Source of the DNA: Humitalea rosea
Lineage (GTDB): Bacteria; Pseudomonadota; Alphaproteobacteria; Acetobacterales; Acetobacteraceae
Direction: 5' to 3'
DNA: 64,000 nucleotides
Assembly (NCBI RefSeq): GCF_003253705.1
Contig: NZ_QKYU01000002.1
Location: 1-64,000, forward strand
The position numbers and the translations under genes were made by a program. Position 1 is the first letter of the stretch, and the number at the start of each line of letters is the position of its first letter. Of this stretch, positions 62,059 through 64,000 are shown one piece after another. The notes under the pieces are model-generated. The model was not told the origin of the DNA. It saw nothing but the letters and a program-made list of their open reading frames with translations, and ran no database searches.

Positions 62059-64000
62059 TCGAGGGCGCGGCCCTGGGGGCGCGGGGCACGCTCGGCCTCG
62101 CCTGGCGCCTGGCGCGGCGGGAGCTGCGTGGGGGGTTTGCCGGGCTTCGGATCGTCATCGCCTGCCTGGCACTCGGCGTCGCGGCCATCGCCGCCGTCGG
62201 CACGCTGCGGGCGGCGACCGAGGCGGGGCTGGCCGAGGATGCGAGCCGGCTGCTCGGGGGCGACCTGGAAATCCGCTCCACCTACCAGCCTTTGCCGCCG
62301 GAAGGCCGCGCCTGGATCGCCGCGCGCGGGGGCAGGCTGTCGGAGGTGGTGCAGATGCGCGCCATGGCCATCGGCCCCTCCGGCGAGCGCAGCCTCGTCG
62401 AGTTGAAGGCGGTGGATGGCGCCTATCCGCTCTATGGCGCGCTGGTGCTGGACCCGCCAGTTCCGCAAGGCGGGCTGATGCCGGGCGGGCTGATGCCGGG
62501 CGGGCTGATGATGGATCGCAGCATCGTCGAGCGCCTGGGCCTCAAGCCGGGCGACGAGGTGCGGATCGGCGAGGCGCGCTTCCCCCTGCGCGCGGTGATC
62601 GTGACCGAGCCGGACAAGGTCGCGACCCCGGCCATCTTCGGCCCGCGCGCGATGATCCCGCTGGCCGATGTCGAACGCACCGCGCTGATCCAGCCGGGCA
62701 GCATGGTGGCCTATGAATACCGCGTGGCCTTGCCCGCCGGGGCCGATGCGCGCGGCTTCGCGGCGGCGCTGCGGACGCAGCCCTTCGCCGATGGCGGCTG
62801 GCGGATCCGGGTGGCCGACCAGGCCGCGCCCTCGGTCACGCGGTTTGTCGATCAGGCGGCCTCCTTCCTGGTGCTGGCCGGGCTGACGGCGCTGCTGGTC
62901 GGCGGCATCGGGGTCGCGACCGGGGTGCGGGCCTGGCTGGAGGCGCGGGCCCGGACCATCGCGACGCTGCGCTGCCTGGGCGCGCCGGCGAATCTGATCT
63001 TCGCGACCTATTTCGCACAGGTGATGGTGCTGGCGGCGATCGGGATCGGGATCGGGCTGGTCGCGGGCTATGCGTTGACCTGGGCGGCGGCCTCGGCGCT
63101 GGCCGGCGCGCTGCCTGTGCCGCCGCGCCTCGGGCTGTATCCTTGGCCGCTGGCGCTGGCGGCGATCTATGGGCTGCTGACGGCGCTGGCCTTCTCGCTC
63201 TGGCCGCTGGGCCGGGCGCGGGACATTCCGGGCGCGGCGCTGTTCCGCACCGGGCTGGCCGCGCCCACGGTGCGGCCGCGGCTCTCGCTGGTCGCGGCGA
63301 ATGCCGCGGCGGCGCTGGCGCTGGTGGGGCTGGTGGTGGCGACGGCCGACCGGCCGATGTTCGCCGCCTGGTTCTGCCTGGGCGCGCTGGCGACGCTCGG
63401 GATGTTCCGGCTGGGCGCGAGCCTCCTGATGGCCGCCGCCCGCGCCATGCCACGGCTGCGGATGCCGTCGGTGCGGCTCGGGCTGGCCAATCTGCACCGG
63501 CCGGGGGCGCCGACGCCGATCATGCTGGTGGCCCTCGGCATCGGCCTGACCACCTTGGCGGCGGTGGCGATGATCGAGGGCAATCTGCGCCGCCAGATCG
63601 CCGAATCGCTGCCCGAGGCCGCGCCCTCCTTCTACTTCATCGATATCCAGGCCGATCAGGCAGAGGCCTTCGACGCCACCGCCCGCGCCTTGCCCGGGGT
63701 GACCGAGGTCGAGCGCGTCCCCAGCCTGCGCGCCCGCATCGTCGCGGTGGATGGGGTGCCGGTGGAGCAGATGGTGGTCTCCCCCGAAACCGCCTGGGCG
63801 CTGCGCGGGGATCGCGGCCTGACCTATACCGCGAAGATGCCGGAGGGCACCCGGCTGGTCGCCGGCGCATGGTGGCCGGAGGAGTATGCCGGGCCGCCGC
63901 TGGTCTCCTTCGATGCCGGGCTCGCGGCGGGCTGGGGGCTGCAGCTCGGCGGCACCATCACGGTGAATGTGCTGGGGCGGGATATCGAGCTGAAGGTCGC
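62055..64000 (+). CDS. FtsX-type permease, YbbP-like (partial, runs off the window)
   Basis: From a GTG at 62055 (overlapping the ATPase stop) the frame is open to the right edge, at least 648 residues. It has an N-terminal membrane helix (about 26-46), a large periplasmic MacB_PCD-like domain (about 47-260), three helices with LGAPANLIFATYFAQVMVL, further membrane helices, and the start of a second periplasmic domain, as in the two-module YbbP permeases of about 800 residues. A 15-bp repeat in the periplasmic domain gives a run of GGLMP. The C-terminus is outside the window. Confidence 0.85.
   Translation, partial: MIEGAALGARGTLGLAWRLARRELRGGFAGLRIVIACLALGVAAIAAVGTLRAATEAGLAEDASRLLGGDLEIRSTYQPLPPEGRAWIAARGGRLSEVVQMRAMAIGPSGERSLVELKAVDGAYPLYGALVLDPPVPQGGLMPGGLMPGGLMMDRSIVERLGLKPGDEVRIGEARFPLRAVIVTEPDKVATPAIFGPRAMIPLADVERTALIQPGSMVAYEYRVALPAGADARGFAAALRTQPFADGGWRIRVADQAAPSVTRFVDQAASFLVLAGLTALLVGGIGVATGVRAWLEARARTIATLRCLGAPANLIFATYFAQVMVLAAIGIGIGLVAGYALTWAAASALAGALPVPPRLGLYPWPLALAAIYGLLTALAFSLWPLGRARDIPGAALFRTGLAAPTVRPRLSLVAANAAAALALVGLVVATADRPMFAAWFCLGALATLGMFRLGASLLMAAARAMPRLRMPSVRLGLANLHRPGAPTPIMLVALGIGLTTLAAVAMIEGNLRRQIAESLPEAAPSFYFIDIQADQAEAFDATARALPGVTEVERVPSLRARIVAVDGVPVEQMVVSPETAWALRGDRGLTYTAKMPEGTRLVAGAWWPEEYAGPPLVSFDAGLAAGWGLQLGGTITVNVLGRDIELKV
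62470..62510 (+). repeat. In-frame 15-bp tandem repeat in the permease gene
   Basis: GCGGGCTGATGCCGG is repeated 2.7 times, giving GGLMPGGLMPGGLM in the first periplasmic domain. The unit is a multiple of three, so copy-number change would keep the frame. Confidence 0.85.

Overview
The window is chromosomal DNA from a very GC-rich alphaproteobacterium, most likely an Acetobacteraceae member (Roseomonas/Acidiphilium-like). The grounds are the base composition, the split F0/F1 ATP synthase operons with separate b and b' subunits, the Ala/Arg-rich proteins, and the housekeeping gene set. This placement is an inference; there is no rRNA here to confirm it. No tRNA, rRNA or CRISPR array was seen.

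Layout. 92-6516 (minus strand): a MotA/ExbB-like channel, a MotB/OmpA-like partner and a secreted OmpA-like protein, then an inositol-monophosphatase-family enzyme, elongation factor P and a two-part chromate transporter. 6571-9246 (plus): a near-consensus promoter, atpI-atpB-atpE-atpF'-atpF (F0), and a strong terminator. 9267-14088 (minus): a large RTX/DUF4214 protein, an AtzG-AtzE-AtzH-like amidohydrolase set and an alpha/beta hydrolase. 14249-19562: nhaA, a LysR regulator divergent from a quinone-reductase-like flavoprotein, a peptide-type ABC binding protein and a CpdA-like phosphoesterase.

19629-24502 is the anomalous part. A GC-poor block carries a discoidin-domain protein and an FkbH-like protein, separated only by a run of ten Gs, plus IS5-type debris, a MITE-like element and an SGNH hydrolase. 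It is bracketed by a decayed duplicate of the smc 3' end on the left and the intact smc gene on the right. This looks like a horizontally acquired, possibly phase-variable glycan or surface-modification cassette.

24503-39009 is housekeeping: smc, a DsbA-like thiol oxidoreductase, a DUF721 protein, mutY, murJ, a heparinase II/III-like protein, rpe, a GNAT acetyltransferase, rsmB, an ArnT-like glycosyltransferase and a DedA protein. 39097-50149: an amino-acid ABC binding protein, two glycosyltransferases, a NUDIX protein, a SYLF lipoprotein, mutL, pgi and an M16 peptidase pair. 50195-53083: a peptidoglycan-binding protein with a caspase-like His/Cys pair, a GH10 endoxylanase and a di-iron ferritin-like protein. 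53289-58265 (minus): atpHAGDC (F1). 58394-64000: a DUF35/thiolase-like pair, thpR, a TesA-type esterase divergent from a YbbA/YbbP-type ABC system; the permease runs off the window.

Many adjacent genes overlap by ATGA, GTGA or TGATG, so translational coupling is common. The best candidates for something new are the G10 tract joining the discoidin and FkbH reading frames, and the smc-bracketed island around it.
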